From positions 62,001 through 126,000 of the forward strand of contig JAJFVL010000003.1 of assembly GCA_021371855.1 (NCBI GenBank): 64,000 nt of DNA, read 5' to 3'. Below the pieces are notes generated by a model. The model was not told the DNA's origin and made no database searches. It saw only the letters and a program-made list of their open reading frames with translations. Below are positions 18,822-27,856 of this stretch, piece by piece. Numbering within the stretch: the first letter of the stretch is position 1; each line of letters starts with the position of its first letter. This DNA comes from Bacteroidales bacterium. Lineage in GTDB: Bacteria; Bacteroidota; Bacteroidia; Bacteroidales; VadinHA17. Made by a program: the position numbers and the translations under genes.

Positions 18822-21800
18822 TCAAAAATCCAGACTGAATGACAGATAAAATATTCTTGGCATTACATATCGGTTTTCGATACCCCAGGCCCAGTCAGCC
18901 CTGATAAAATACCCTAATATCTGGGCTCTTGCTCCTGCACCAAAACCTGCAACAATTGGTTCCCTGTTCGAATCGAGAGTGACAGTCACAGGGCCGTTGG
19001 TAAATGTTTCAATATCATAGCTGTTCTCGCCCGACCATGGAGATTTTCCTGACCAGGCTGTTCCAATATCACCGAATCCGACAACCTGAATACTGTTAAG
19101 AAAATTCGACCTGAGCGGATGTCCGGCAAAATATCGTATTACAGGCCAACGTATTTCACTGTTTATAAGAACAAAATTATTACCATTCCTTATGTTTTGA
19201 GAAAATCCTCTCATATTGGTTGCAAGGGTCTGGAAGCCATAATTTACACTTGGAGAGACAGGGATTGTTTTATCGAACATCGAACTGGTATTAAACAGAT
19301 ACCCCATCCAGTTATCGACACCTCCCAGATAATAGAGAAGTTTTGTGTGGCCAAATGAGGTACTTGCTGCAAATCTGTTTGCCCATATCAGTTCCCGGTG
19401 TATTCGTGTATATTTTCTGAAATCAATACCGAGTACGAACATGTCGGATTTTTTGTTTGTTAATTCATTATAAAATTCTCCGAAGATCTTGAATCTGGTA
19501 CCATAGTATATATTGATACATCTTTTGCGCGTGTCATCATAAATAATTTCACCTTTTAGCCCACCCCAGTGTTGTGCAATATTATCAGAGCCGAGTGTTG
19601 CCAGGTCAGTCGACAGAATAACATGCCGGTCGTACCGGTATGAAGCTGTTGCTTTAAGTGCCAGAACAGGAGTGATCGGTTTTGCAAAAGAGAGATAAAC
19701 ATTATGAGTATGAGTTTTGTAAATACTATAGCCGTCTGAACTCAGATATGCCTGACGATGGAATATGAGTTGTTTATCGAATTTCCCTTTAAGATTCTCG
19801 ACACTAACAAGATATTCATTGCTGTTGAAATCTCCCGAAAATCTTACCCCTCCCGTGACCCTGTAGTCCTCGAATAAATCGAGTGTTCCAAACCTGGTCA
19901 GGACATTAACACCCGGATTATAGTAAGTGGAGCCTCCGCTATAAACCTGATATGAATTATTGAGAAAACTAAAGTCAACCTGTGTGGCAAGATAATTATT
20001 GTAAAACGATGTTTGATAGATTCTTATAAGAGGCAATTCAAGCTGCCCTGTATCGAGGTCGATATCCATATACTTTTTTCGCCATAACTGGTCATAATAG
20101 TTTTGCTTCTCTTTTTCAAAGATATAATGATTAATATCAATAGGTTCATTCTTGATGTAATACTCATATATTGGTTTGGTAAGGGTATCCCTTCTTTTTT
20201 TATCTTCAGCAATGAGCCATTGTCTGATCTGTTCAATGCTGTCGGCTTTATGGAAGAACCGATTTCTCTCCTGCCTGAAATTACTTGTAATAATTTCGCT
20301 TTCAGGTACAGGACGGGATTCGCTGAAAACTCCTTTCTTTAAGTTATATTTCCTTTTTGTAAATAATACTTCACTATAAAGATCGGATCCGTTCTCAACA
20401 GACTGGTTTATAATATTGCGGTCGTAATTTGTGACGGGAAGAGAATTAATAAAGTATCTGTAATGAGTAGCAGTATCGATGTAACTTATGGAACTGTCAA
20501 ATTTTGCTGTGTATCTGTTAAGGGTTCCGTTCTTGTTACTTATATAAGTAAAATTGTCTTTTGCTATTCCTGTTGGCTGAAACCTGTCGATATATTTGTC
20601 TTCGGAAAGCCTTACCAGAATATTGTTATTTCTGGCAATATTATAAGTAAACAGGTCGAATGTCTGTGCTAATTTTTCAAATGGACTGGCCGTATTGGTC
20701 AAAGTATCAGTTAACCGGTTGGATGAGAAAATGATCTCATCTGGCGAATCTTTCAGAAACGAAGGATTAATATCATCAGCGATATCCCTGGTTATCTGTT
20801 CGTTAGTACCGGAAGCGATTGTGTGTATGTAAATATCTGTTATCCCGTCCTTTACGGCAGAAAAGACAAGGCGTGATCCTTCGGGAGCGTATGAAAAATC
20901 CAGAACTTTATCAAAATAGAGGAGGTTCCTTTTTTCAAGGGATTTTTCACCTATCCTGTAAAAATACATTACCAGATCAGCTTTTTCTTCATTTATGAAG
21001 GTAAGAACTTTGCTGCTCGGGTGCCAGGACATAACAGGATATGTATTATCGGTAACCTGTTCGAACTTTGGTTCTTTCCTGAAAATTATTTTTTGTTTAC
21101 CGGTTGACTGGTCGTAAAGATAGATTCGTTTTCTGCCCCAGTCGTTTGTCACATAAGCTATATATTTGCCATCGGGGCTGACCTTCACCTGCTGGTATAT
21201 CTGTTCTTTTTTTGATTTTCGTATAATGCTCGCATCATCTGCAGGTTGGTTTTTGTCAGCTGAATATTCTTCGGTATAAAATTTTTTCCATTCCTTCAAA
21301 AGATCCTTAATATCTTCTCCGGTAACATATAGAAATCCGTCATCAATATTTTTATAGATTTTTGTCAGATAAATAATATTCGGGATGATAGCGTCACCAT
21401 ATTTTTTCGCAATGAATCTCCAGAATGACTGGCCTGCATCTATGGCATCGTCATATTCAAGATGGTTGATATTATTAAATTTACCTGACCTGAACCCATC
21501 TTTAACCCTGTTCTCTTGTTCATAATCCCATCCGTATGATACATAATTGTATAATCCTTTTATATACCAGTTGGGCATGTAAATCAATGAAGAACTGGAT
21601 ACTCTGTCTTTTACATCAGCATTATATAGTATTTCATTGATGATTGCTTCAGTTATTGAAGCAGCGATCTGGTGTTCATAGGTTATATGATCGCCTTCAT
21701 AAAAAAGCATTACCTTGTTCTTGATAATTCTGCTGAATCCGCCTGTATTATAACTCTCCTCATCAAAAGTAACAAGACCGATATTCGATTGTTTATATTC

Positions 21801-22112
21801 GGCATTCTTATTGAAGATGATGAAAATAAGTCTTTTTTCAAGGGTGTAATCGAAATAATCTTCAATTTCTCCAAGCTTTTTCATTGCATAATCTGCAGTA
21901 AATTCAGCAAGATCACGTCCGTATTCATTGAAATAGCAATCAAAATCATCGAATCTGTAGTAGGACCAATAGTAATCGTAGTACTGAACCTTGTTTTTCC
22001 CGAAGGACATTTGGTGTCCGTTATAAAACTGGCTGTATGCATTAAAATAAAAAATGCAACCTATAATGCAAATAATCAGTTTTTTGTATTTTATTGTTTT
22101 CAAGGCTTTCAT
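18822..22112 (-). CDS. Large exported protein: degenerate peptidase-like domain, TolB-type propeller, Omp85-like barrel
   Basis: A 1096-residue protein with a signal peptide (IICIIGCIFYFNAYSQ). Residues about 30-280 resemble gluzincin (peptidase MA-like) domains: LEKRLIFIIFNKNAEY, then YEHQIAASITEAIINEI where HExxH is expected, then MPNWYIKGLYNYVSYG where the third zinc ligand Glu is replaced by Lys. Residues about 300-560 hold PD40/WD40 repeats (VSPDGKYIAYVTNDWG, YAPEGSRLVFSAVKDG, DEIIFSSNRLTDT). The C-terminal part (about 700-1096) has barrel strands and an Omp85-like NMRGF...VLINSEIRWPV followed by AGFGAGARAQILGYFIRADW. Function is unknown; the fold assignment is by pattern reading. Confidence 0.82.
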   Translation of the reverse strand: MKALKTIKYKKLIICIIGCIFYFNAYSQFYNGHQMSFGKNKVQYYDYYWSYYRFDDFDCYFNEYGRDLAEFTADYAMKKLGEIEDYFDYTLEKRLIFIIFNKNAEYKQSNIGLVTFDEESYNTGGFSRIIKNKVMLFYEGDHITYEHQIAASITEAIINEILYNADVKDRVSSSSLIYMPNWYIKGLYNYVSYGWDYEQENRVKDGFRSGKFNNINHLEYDDAIDAGQSFWRFIAKKYGDAIIPNIIYLTKIYKNIDDGFLYVTGEDIKDLLKEWKKFYTEEYSADKNQPADDASIIRKSKKEQIYQQVKVSPDGKYIAYVTNDWGRKRIYLYDQSTGKQKIIFRKEPKFEQVTDNTYPVMSWHPSSKVLTFINEEKADLVMYFYRIGEKSLEKRNLLYFDKVLDFSYAPEGSRLVFSAVKDGITDIYIHTIASGTNEQITRDIADDINPSFLKDSPDEIIFSSNRLTDTLTNTASPFEKLAQTFDLFTYNIARNNNILVRLSEDKYIDRFQPTGIAKDNFTYISNKNGTLNRYTAKFDSSISYIDTATHYRYFINSLPVTNYDRNIINQSVENGSDLYSEVLFTKRKYNLKKGVFSESRPVPESEIITSNFRQERNRFFHKADSIEQIRQWLIAEDKKRRDTLTKPIYEYYIKNEPIDINHYIFEKEKQNYYDQLWRKKYMDIDLDTGQLELPLIRIYQTSFYNNYLATQVDFSFLNNSYQVYSGGSTYYNPGVNVLTRFGTLDLFEDYRVTGGVRFSGDFNSNEYLVSVENLKGKFDKQLIFHRQAYLSSDGYSIYKTHTHNVYLSFAKPITPVLALKATASYRYDRHVILSTDLATLGSDNIAQHWGGLKGEIIYDDTRKRCINIYYGTRFKIFGEFYNELTNKKSDMFVLGIDFRKYTRIHRELIWANRFAASTSFGHTKLLYYLGGVDNWMGYLFNTSSMFDKTIPVSPSVNYGFQTLATNMRGFSQNIRNGNNFVLINSEIRWPVIRYFAGHPLRSNFLNSIQVVGFGDIGTAWSGKSPWSGENSYDIETFTNGPVTVTLDSNREPIVAGFGAGARAQILGYFIRADWAWGIENRYVMPRIFYLSFSLDF

Positions 22113-22169
22113 TCGATAAACCGGATATAAAATTAACAAATTCTATTCCAAAAAGTCCGGTTCTGGCAG

Positions 22170-22177
22170 CAAAACTA
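22170..22177 (-). promoter_or_regulatory. -7 promoter element for the propeller/barrel gene
   Basis: The minus strand reads TAGTTTTG, matching TAnnTTTG, 57 bp upstream of the ATG at 22112. The -33 position has only a weak TTTA. Confidence 0.4.
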
Positions 22178-22331
22178 ATGATAATCCGTTTTAAACTCTC
22201 TAAAAATGCTAAACTTTATTATTTTTACCTGATTTAAATGCGGTTCATTTTTCGGTCTGATTTTTGTTATATGCGATGCAACCAAAATACAACCGAATAT
22301 GTTATACTGAAAAGTTAGTTATATTATACTA

Positions 22332-22339
22332 TATATTTG
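22332..22339 (+). promoter_or_regulatory. -7 promoter element for the DUF1573 gene
   Basis: TATATTTG matches TAnnTTTG and lies 47 bp upstream of the ATG at 22387. No clear -33 TTTG accompanies it. Confidence 0.45.
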
Positions 22340-22386
22340 CAAAAATTATATCATAATTGTTCAAAATTCCAAAATCAAAGATTGAT

Positions 22387-23487
22387 ATGAAAAAAGTATT
22401 ATTTTTTATTTCGCTACTGATTATCGGAGTTAATGTTAATTCCCAGATTGCACAGACAACAATAAAGTTTTCGGAAACTGAACATAATTTCGGTACTTTT
22501 AAAGAAGAGGCAGGGCAGCAGACTTTTAATTTTATTTTATCAAATACCGGTACTCAACCTCTGGTAATACAAAATGTTGTTGCTTCGTGCGGTTGTACAA
22601 CTCCTGAATGGACAAAACAACCGATTCCCGTGGGCGGAAAGGGTAAGGTGACCGCGATATACGATCCAAGGAACAGACCCGGGCAGTTTAATAAAACACT
22701 TACTGTTTATACCAACACAAAACCTGAAGCTACCGTCCTTGTGATAAAAGGGGAGGTCATACCTCATGAAAAGACAATTGAAGAGTTATTTACATATGCT
22801 GTCGGAGGTATAAGATTTGAAAGCAATCATCTGGCTTTTACCAATATTAAGAAAACCGAGAAGAAGATCCGGGTTATGAAGCTGGTGAATACTTCGGATT
22901 CTATTATTAAGGTTGCATTTGATGGAATGCCTGATTATCTTACTATTAAAGCTGTTCCGGAAAAGCTTAAACCCGGTGAGCAGGGGCTGGTTGAAGGAAC
23001 AATTGATGCTACAAAAAATCCTAACTGGGGAAATGTCAGCAGTATGCTCAGAGTTCTGCTTAACGGAATACCTCAGGAGAATTTATATTATTATGTATCA
23101 GCGAATCTTGTGGAAGATTTTTCTTCCCTTTCAAAGGCCGAGATTGAGAATTCCCCTGTATTTAAGGTCGCCTCAACCACCGTTGATCTTGGTAAAATAA
23201 AAGGAGCAACTCAAAATGATGTTGAGTTCAAATTTGCTAATGAAGGCAAAAGAGATCTGGTGATCAGGTATATAAGATCTTCATGCGGTTGCACGGCAGT
23301 TCAGCAAGGAAACCAGGGCGTTGGGATCAAACCCGGACAATCAAGCTCAATCAAGGCAGTATTTAATTCGGGCAGTTATAGAGGGCGGGTTACAAAAGCA
23401 ATTTATGTGTATACTAATGATCCGAAAAATTCCGAAGTTGTATTAATGTTGAATGCAGACGTTGAGCAACAGGAAGTTTCAAAATAG
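22387..23487 (+). CDS. DUF1573 exported protein with two Ig-like repeats
   Basis: A 366-residue protein with a signal peptide (MKKVLFFISLLIIGVNVNSQ). It has an N-terminal DUF1573 domain with HNFGTFKEEAG and the signature VVASCGCTTPEW, and a second copy near the C-terminus with TTVDLGKIKGATQND and IRSSCGCTAVQQ. DUF1573 domains are ASPM/SPD-2/Hydin-like beta sandwiches; the paired Cys may bind metal or form a disulfide. The linking region (about 135-255) also looks like beta sandwich. The next gene, 32 bp downstream, encodes a thioredoxin-fold lipoprotein, so thiol chemistry may connect them; that is inference. A TTG 30 bp upstream is a less likely start than the ATG at the signal peptide. Confidence 0.88.
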   Translation: MKKVLFFISLLIIGVNVNSQIAQTTIKFSETEHNFGTFKEEAGQQTFNFILSNTGTQPLVIQNVVASCGCTTPEWTKQPIPVGGKGKVTAIYDPRNRPGQFNKTLTVYTNTKPEATVLVIKGEVIPHEKTIEELFTYAVGGIRFESNHLAFTNIKKTEKKIRVMKLVNTSDSIIKVAFDGMPDYLTIKAVPEKLKPGEQGLVEGTIDATKNPNWGNVSSMLRVLLNGIPQENLYYYVSANLVEDFSSLSKAEIENSPVFKVASTTVDLGKIKGATQNDVEFKFANEGKRDLVIRYIRSSCGCTAVQQGNQGVGIKPGQSSSIKAVFNSGSYRGRVTKAIYVYTNDPKNSEVVLMLNADVEQQEVSK

Positions 23488-23519
23488 TTTTATCATTTTT
23501 AAATTCTAAAAATTCTGAT

Positions 23520-24620
23520 ATGAACAAGGTTTTTTATATGCTTGCCGCAGTGGTGTTTATGGCTGCCTGCTCTTCGGAGCCACATTATGTTGTTAAAGGT
23601 AAAATCAGTGGTTCAGACAGTGTTACCTTTTATCTGCAAAAAAAGGAAGCCGGGAAAACGGTTACAATTGATTCGGCCCTTTCTAAAAAAGGTTCATTTA
23701 CTTTTAAGAAAGGCTATATTGATTATCCTCAACTGGTACAATTTGTTGCCGGGAGCACCAAAATGAGGACCTCATTTTACCTCGAAAATTCTGAAATATC
23801 TATAACGGGCAGCCTCGATTCTCTCTTTAATGCAAAGATTACCGGGTCAAAGACACAAGATGAGTATCGGTCTTTTATCGAGATGAATAAACCTTTAAGT
23901 GAACAATATTCGGATATATTTTTACAATATCAGAATGCCAGACATTCAGATGATGCAGCGAAGGCTGCAGATCTTGAAAAGAGAGCTGACTCTGTTCAGA
24001 CTGAAATAAAAAATCTTAAAATAAATTTTATTAAGAATAATCCTTCTTCTTATGTTTCTCCTTCACTTATAGGAAGTCTGAGATTTGACATGGAAGCTGC
24101 AGAGATCGAATCGATGATTAACGGGTTGGATACTGCAGTTATTTCAACACCTCAGGTTAAAGAACTGAAAGAGCATGTTGCTCTTATGAAAACAGTTTCC
24201 GTTGGTCAGAAAGCTCCCGATTTTACCATGAATAATGTCGAAGGCACCCCGGTTTCCCTTTCATCAAAAATAGGTTCCAAATTGCTTCTGATAGATTTCT
24301 GGGCATCATGGTGCGGCCCATGCCGTCAGGAAAATCCGAATGTAGTCAAGGTCTATAACGAGTTTCATAAGAAAGGATTTGATGTATTTGGCGTTTCTCT
24401 TGACCAGAAAAAAGAAGCATGGGCAAAGGCAATAACCGATGACAAACTTACATGGACACATGTTTCTGATCTGCAGTACTGGGGGAATGCGGCTGCTAAA
24501 CAGTATGCTATTTTTAGAATCCCTTCAAACTTTCTTCTGGATGAAACCGGTACAATAATCGGAAGAAACCTGACAGGAGAAGACCTCTATCAAAAAGTAA
24601 GTGAAGTGCTTGGAAAATAA
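23520..24620 (+). CDS. TlpA-like thiol:disulfide oxidoreductase lipoprotein with DUF4369 domain
   Basis: A 366-residue lipoprotein: MNKVFYMLAAVVFMAAC17 supplies the lipidated Cys. An N-terminal DUF4369 domain (about 22-125, with YVVKGKISGSDSVTFYL) precedes a helical linker and a thioredoxin fold from about 228 (VGQKAPDFTMNNVEG). The redox motif is WCGPC in IDFWASWCGPCRQENPNV, with the cis-proline region FRIPSNFLLDETG. Such proteins reduce or oxidise disulfides in the periplasm, for example in cytochrome maturation or repair. It follows the DUF1573 gene by 32 bp and is closed by a hairpin terminator, so the pair forms a short operon. Confidence 0.92.
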   Translation: MNKVFYMLAAVVFMAACSSEPHYVVKGKISGSDSVTFYLQKKEAGKTVTIDSALSKKGSFTFKKGYIDYPQLVQFVAGSTKMRTSFYLENSEISITGSLDSLFNAKITGSKTQDEYRSFIEMNKPLSEQYSDIFLQYQNARHSDDAAKAADLEKRADSVQTEIKNLKINFIKNNPSSYVSPSLIGSLRFDMEAAEIESMINGLDTAVISTPQVKELKEHVALMKTVSVGQKAPDFTMNNVEGTPVSLSSKIGSKLLLIDFWASWCGPCRQENPNVVKVYNEFHKKGFDVFGVSLDQKKEAWAKAITDDKLTWTHVSDLQYWGNAAAKQYAIFRIPSNFLLDETGTIIGRNLTGEDLYQKVSEVLGK

Positions 24621-24639
24621 AGTGTACCTCAAAAAGATA

Positions 24640-24669
24640 AAAGGCTGCCTCAGAAATGGGTCAGCCTTT
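24640..24669 (+). terminator. Hairpin terminator after the TlpA-like gene
   Basis: Stem aaaggctg (24640-24647) pairs with cagccttt (24662-24669), with possible inner C-C/G-G pairs, and is followed by atttttcac. The stem is the same as in the terminator at 18492-18519. Confidence 0.78.
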
Positions 24670-24709
24670 ATTTTTCACTCCGGTTTCCGGCTTAAACAAA
24701 CCGCAATCG

Positions 24710-25384
24710 CTATTTATCTGTTTCTTCAAGTATGAATCCTGTACCTCTTACTGTACGTATATCAATGTTCTTATCATCCGAAACATACTTCCTCAGCCGG
24801 CTGATAAAAACATCCATGCTTCTTCCGAGAAAGTAATCGTCTTCGCCCCATATTTCCGTGAGAATATCTTCTCTGGCCAGTATTTTGTTCTTGTTAATAA
24901 TGAGGAACCTTAAAAGCTGTGCTTCTTTCAGGGTAAGCTTTTCTTTTGAGCATCCTGAAATCAGGTCTAGTGTGTTGTATTTAAGAACAGTGTTGGATAT
25001 TTTGTACTCGTCATTCGCATATGAATAAGTCCGTTTCAGTATATTGTTGATACGCAGCAAGAGAACTTCAGGGTCAAATGGTTTTGTAATGTAATCATCG
25101 GCACCAATTTTTAGACCCCTTAAAATATCTTCCTTAAGACTTTTTGCTGTAAGGAAAATGACTGGCATATCAGGTTGAGCTTCTTTGATTTTTTCAGCAA
25201 GGGTGAACCCATCCATCTCAGGCATCATCACATCGAGGACACAAATATCCGGTTTAGCCTTGCCAAACAGATCCCATGCTTCTTTCCCATCGCGGCCCAA
25301 TGTTACACTAAAACCGCTGATAGAGATATACTGACTCAGTATATTCCCAAAATCCCTGTCGTCTTCAGCTATTAATACTTTCAT
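24710..25384 (-). CDS. OmpR-family response regulator
   Basis: A 224-residue two-component regulator. The receiver domain has the acidic pocket AEDD (Asp8, Asp9), phospho-acceptor Asp51 in CVLDVMMPEMDG, the signalling Thr in FLTAKS and Lys101 in ADDYITKPFD. A C-terminal winged helix (about 130-222) has LTLKEAQLLRFLIINKNKIL and RSMDVFISRLRKYVSDD, and ends with VRGTGFILEE. The partner histidine kinase lies immediately upstream, ending 19 bp before this start. The pair resembles RprXY-type systems of Bacteroides, though orthology was not tested. The earlier in-frame starts lie inside the kinase gene and are not credible. Direct-repeat sites at 26858-26887 are plausible binding targets. Confidence 0.95.
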   Translation of the reverse strand: MKVLIAEDDRDFGNILSQYISISGFSVTLGRDGKEAWDLFGKAKPDICVLDVMMPEMDGFTLAEKIKEAQPDMPVIFLTAKSLKEDILRGLKIGADDYITKPFDPEVLLLRINNILKRTYSYANDEYKISNTVLKYNTLDLISGCSKEKLTLKEAQLLRFLIINKNKILAREDILTEIWGEDDYFLGRSMDVFISRLRKYVSDDKNIDIRTVRGTGFILEETDK

Positions 25385-25403
25385 GTTCCTGATATTAATT
25401 AAT

Positions 25404-26795
25404 TTAATATGGTATTGTAATAGTAAAGATACTTCCTTTTCCAGGCTTGCTGTCAACGGCAACACTTCCCCCATGAGCTTCCGTAATTTTTTTGACATAA
25501 TAGAGACCAAGTCCCAATCCTTTGAACTTGTGTATGTTCCCTGAGGAAGCCCTGTAAAACTTATCGAAAAGATGTTTCTGGTCGATCTTATTAATTCCGA
25601 TTCCATTGTCAATTACCCTGATAAATATTTGGTTGTCCCTTGCGAATCCTTCAACAGAAATTACCGGGACTCTGTCAGAATATTTCACTGCGTTTGAAAG
25701 AAGATTATTGATCATGGTTGTAAAGTAAACAACGTCAAGGTCAACAATGACTCCTTTGAAATCATACTTTCTGTTTATTGTGGCATTGCAACCATCCCCC
25801 GATTTAAAACTTTCTACAACCTCGTCCAGCACCCTTTCTATCTCAACAGGTTTCTTATCAAGCTGGAACTGAGTTCTTTCCCACATACTTATATCAAGTA
25901 TCATATTTATAATCTGGTTCAGATGTATACTTTGTTTTCCGATCATTCTTGCTGTTTCAAGTATTTTATCCTGGTTTGCACGTATCTGTTCCATTTCAAG
26001 AGTCCTTCCCGCAACCGTAATGGTAGATAATGGCGTTTTAAGTTCATGAGTCATATTATTTATAAAGTCAGTTTTCAGGTCCGACAACCTCTTTTCTTCC
26101 CTGAGATTCCTGTAAGTTATCATAAACAGGATCGCCACAGCAAGAATGCTGAAAATGCTCATTCCAAGAGATGCCGATGTCTCTTTTAAGATCAATCTTC
26201 GCTTATTTGAAAAATCAATATAGTAATTGAAAAGGAATCTGTAGTCATTGTCCTCCAGGATGGGCCGGTTGACAAGGACTCTCGATTTCGAAAAATCTGA
26301 AGAAGATGCCATTCCTTTACCTTTCGAGGTCTGTTGTTTATCAGAGAATCCGTTCTGGTAGATGATAATTGTGTCATGACTTATAATTTCCAGATCCTGA
26401 ACTTCTATACTGAAATTAAAGTTTTTATCAAATCCCCTTCTTTCAAAGTAGGATGAAAGCAATTCTGAAAGATCCTGTTCCCTATTTACAACTTCAGTGA
26501 AATAATCGAGAATTTCCTTCTTTTTGACTGTAAGCTCTTCTCTGTTTTTTATTGCATGCAATTCATTAATCGCTTTTCCGGAATAACCTCTCAGAAGTAA
26601 CCGCACAGTATCAAACCCATCTGTTGGCATTCGTCTGTTGATAAAACTGATTGCTTCCTGTGACCACATTGTATACCTTAAAGCAAACATCTCGTCTTTT
26701 TGTTTCCAGATATTCCTTATCATAAATACCTGTATAGATATCAGGATAAAAATTGACAGTACCCCGGAAATCAGAACGGTATTTCGTTTTTTCAT
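25404..26795 (-). CDS. Sensor histidine kinase
   Basis: A 463-residue membrane kinase. TM1 (about 7-27) and TM2 (about 209-229) bracket a periplasmic sensor region of about 180 residues, which is mostly helical and has no recognised domain. The HisKA domain carries His250 in NNMTHELKTPLSTI. The ATPase domain has the N box INNLLSNAVKYSD (362-374), G1 VIDNGIGIN and G2 GLGLGLYYVKKI (427-438). It would phosphorylate the downstream OmpR-type regulator. It is divergent from the secreted coiled-coil protein gene, with phased direct repeats in the shared intergenic region. The signal sensed is unknown; an envelope cue is likely for this architecture. Confidence 0.95.
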   Translation of the reverse strand: MKKRNTVLISGVLSIFILISIQVFMIRNIWKQKDEMFALRYTMWSQEAISFINRRMPTDGFDTVRLLLRGYSGKAINELHAIKNREELTVKKKEILDYFTEVVNREQDLSELLSSYFERRGFDKNFNFSIEVQDLEIISHDTIIIYQNGFSDKQQTSKGKGMASSSDFSKSRVLVNRPILEDNDYRFLFNYYIDFSNKRRLILKETSASLGMSIFSILAVAILFMITYRNLREEKRLSDLKTDFINNMTHELKTPLSTITVAGRTLEMEQIRANQDKILETARMIGKQSIHLNQIINMILDISMWERTQFQLDKKPVEIERVLDEVVESFKSGDGCNATINRKYDFKGVIVDLDVVYFTTMINNLLSNAVKYSDRVPVISVEGFARDNQIFIRVIDNGIGINKIDQKHLFDKFYRASSGNIHKFKGLGLGLYYVKKITEAHGGSVAVDSKPGKGSIFTITIPY

Positions 26796-26857
26796 TTTTT
26801 ATCTTTTTCTATATCAAAATTATTCAAATAATCGGAACCTCTGAGTATAAGATCAGA

Positions 26858-26887
26858 CATTAACCTGTCATTAACCCGGTGTTAACA
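26858..26887. promoter_or_regulatory. Three direct repeats at 11-bp period, likely response-regulator operator
   Basis: CATTAACC at 26858-26865, CATTAACC at 26869-26876 and the related TGTTAACA at 26880-26887 start exactly 11 bp apart, so all fall on the same DNA face. OmpR-family regulators bind head-to-tail to such repeats. The last copy ends 21 bp before the -7 element at 26909, where a -33 element would lie. Confidence 0.65.
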
Positions 26888-26908
26888 AAATGACGCAAGA
26901 TCTGGTTG

Positions 26909-26916
26909 TAAATTTG
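26909..26916 (+). promoter_or_regulatory. -7 promoter element of the coiled-coil protein gene
   Basis: TAAATTTG matches TAnnTTTG, 27 bp before the ATG at 26944. There is no TTTG at -33; the third operator repeat occupies that place, which fits activation by a bound regulator. Confidence 0.6.
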
Positions 26917-26943
26917 TACTGTAAATCTTTAAAAGACGTAGCC

Positions 26944-27684
26944 ATGAAAAAGTATAGTTTATTATTGATGATTCTTATTCTGCTTTCGGTTTGTTCCTCC
27001 TTTCAACAGGTTACAGGACAGGAAAAGACGAAAGCAGAGAAGGAAAAGGAGACAAAGATCCTGCAGGATATTGAGAAACAGAAAAGGGAGATGACTGAAC
27101 AGATGAAAGAAAATAATAAAGAAAGTGAGAGAGAACAGATGGATGTACAGGAAGAAGTCGATAAGATTTTGAAAGACAAGCATATGGAGATTGATGAAGC
27201 TCTTAAGGATATTCAGTTGGATATTAATGCATCAGATGAAGACGGGAATACTATCAGGATCTACAGAAAAAGAGACAACAGACCATTCCGGTTTGAGGAA
27301 CCTTTTACTGTATCACCTGGTATTGAGGCTTTTTCGGGGTTTGGTTTTGGTGATGATTCAGAAAGGTCAACCTGGAATTTTTCAAAATCTGTAAAAGAAA
27401 GTACTTTCTCAAAGACTTACACATTTGATGTTGAAAATTCGGCAAGAACAGTCGTAATGTCAGTTATGGGCGACTGTATTGATGGGGAGATCAGAATTCA
27501 AATTGTTATGCCTGACGGAAAAAACTATTCTGATGTTGTAATCGATGAATCAGGTAACCTCAACTGGAGGAAGTCATTTACCATTTCAGAAACAGAAAAT
27601 CAGGACAAGACAGGCCAATGGAAATTCGGGATAACTGCAACTAATGCGACCGGACATTTTAAGATTTCTTTTCAGACATATTAG
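26944..27684 (+). CDS. Secreted coiled-coil/beta-sandwich protein, probable target of the adjacent two-component system
   Basis: A 246-residue protein I do not recognise by name. A signal peptide (KKYSLLLMILILLSVCSS) is followed by a strongly charged helical stretch (about 25-95) full of Glu, Lys and Gln, very likely a coiled coil (for example DIEKQKREMTEQMKENNKE). The C-terminal half (about 115-246) looks like a beta domain with TFDVENSARTVVMSVMG, IRIQIVMPDGKNYSDVVIDE and TGQWKFGITATNATGHFKI, resembling a carbohydrate-binding or C2-like sandwich. It is divergent from the histidine kinase gene and has phased repeats over its promoter, so regulation by that system is likely. An upstream ATG at 26890 would read through the -7 element and is rejected. 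Confidence 0.8.
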   Translation: MKKYSLLLMILILLSVCSSFQQVTGQEKTKAEKEKETKILQDIEKQKREMTEQMKENNKESEREQMDVQEEVDKILKDKHMEIDEALKDIQLDINASDEDGNTIRIYRKRDNRPFRFEEPFTVSPGIEAFSGFGFGDDSERSTWNFSKSVKESTFSKTYTFDVENSARTVVMSVMGDCIDGEIRIQIVMPDGKNYSDVVIDESGNLNWRKSFTISETENQDKTGQWKFGITATNATGHFKISFQTY

Positions 27685-27856
27685 TTTTTCTGTTTTCATC
27701 CTTATCCTTTAGAACTTTTTTCAGAATAATTAATTTTCCTCATTTAACTCTTTGTCTTATTCTTAATATCTGACTATTTTTGAGAAATCAAGGTTAGCCG
27801 AGCTTTAAATAATTTTATATCGATTAATCATTAATGACGTTAATTATTTCAATTGA

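Noticed and set aside
24710..25612. A longer response-regulator reading frame starting at 25612
   Set aside because: The first 76 residues lie inside the kinase gene and are unlike any receiver domain; MKVLIAEDDR at 25384 is the normal start.
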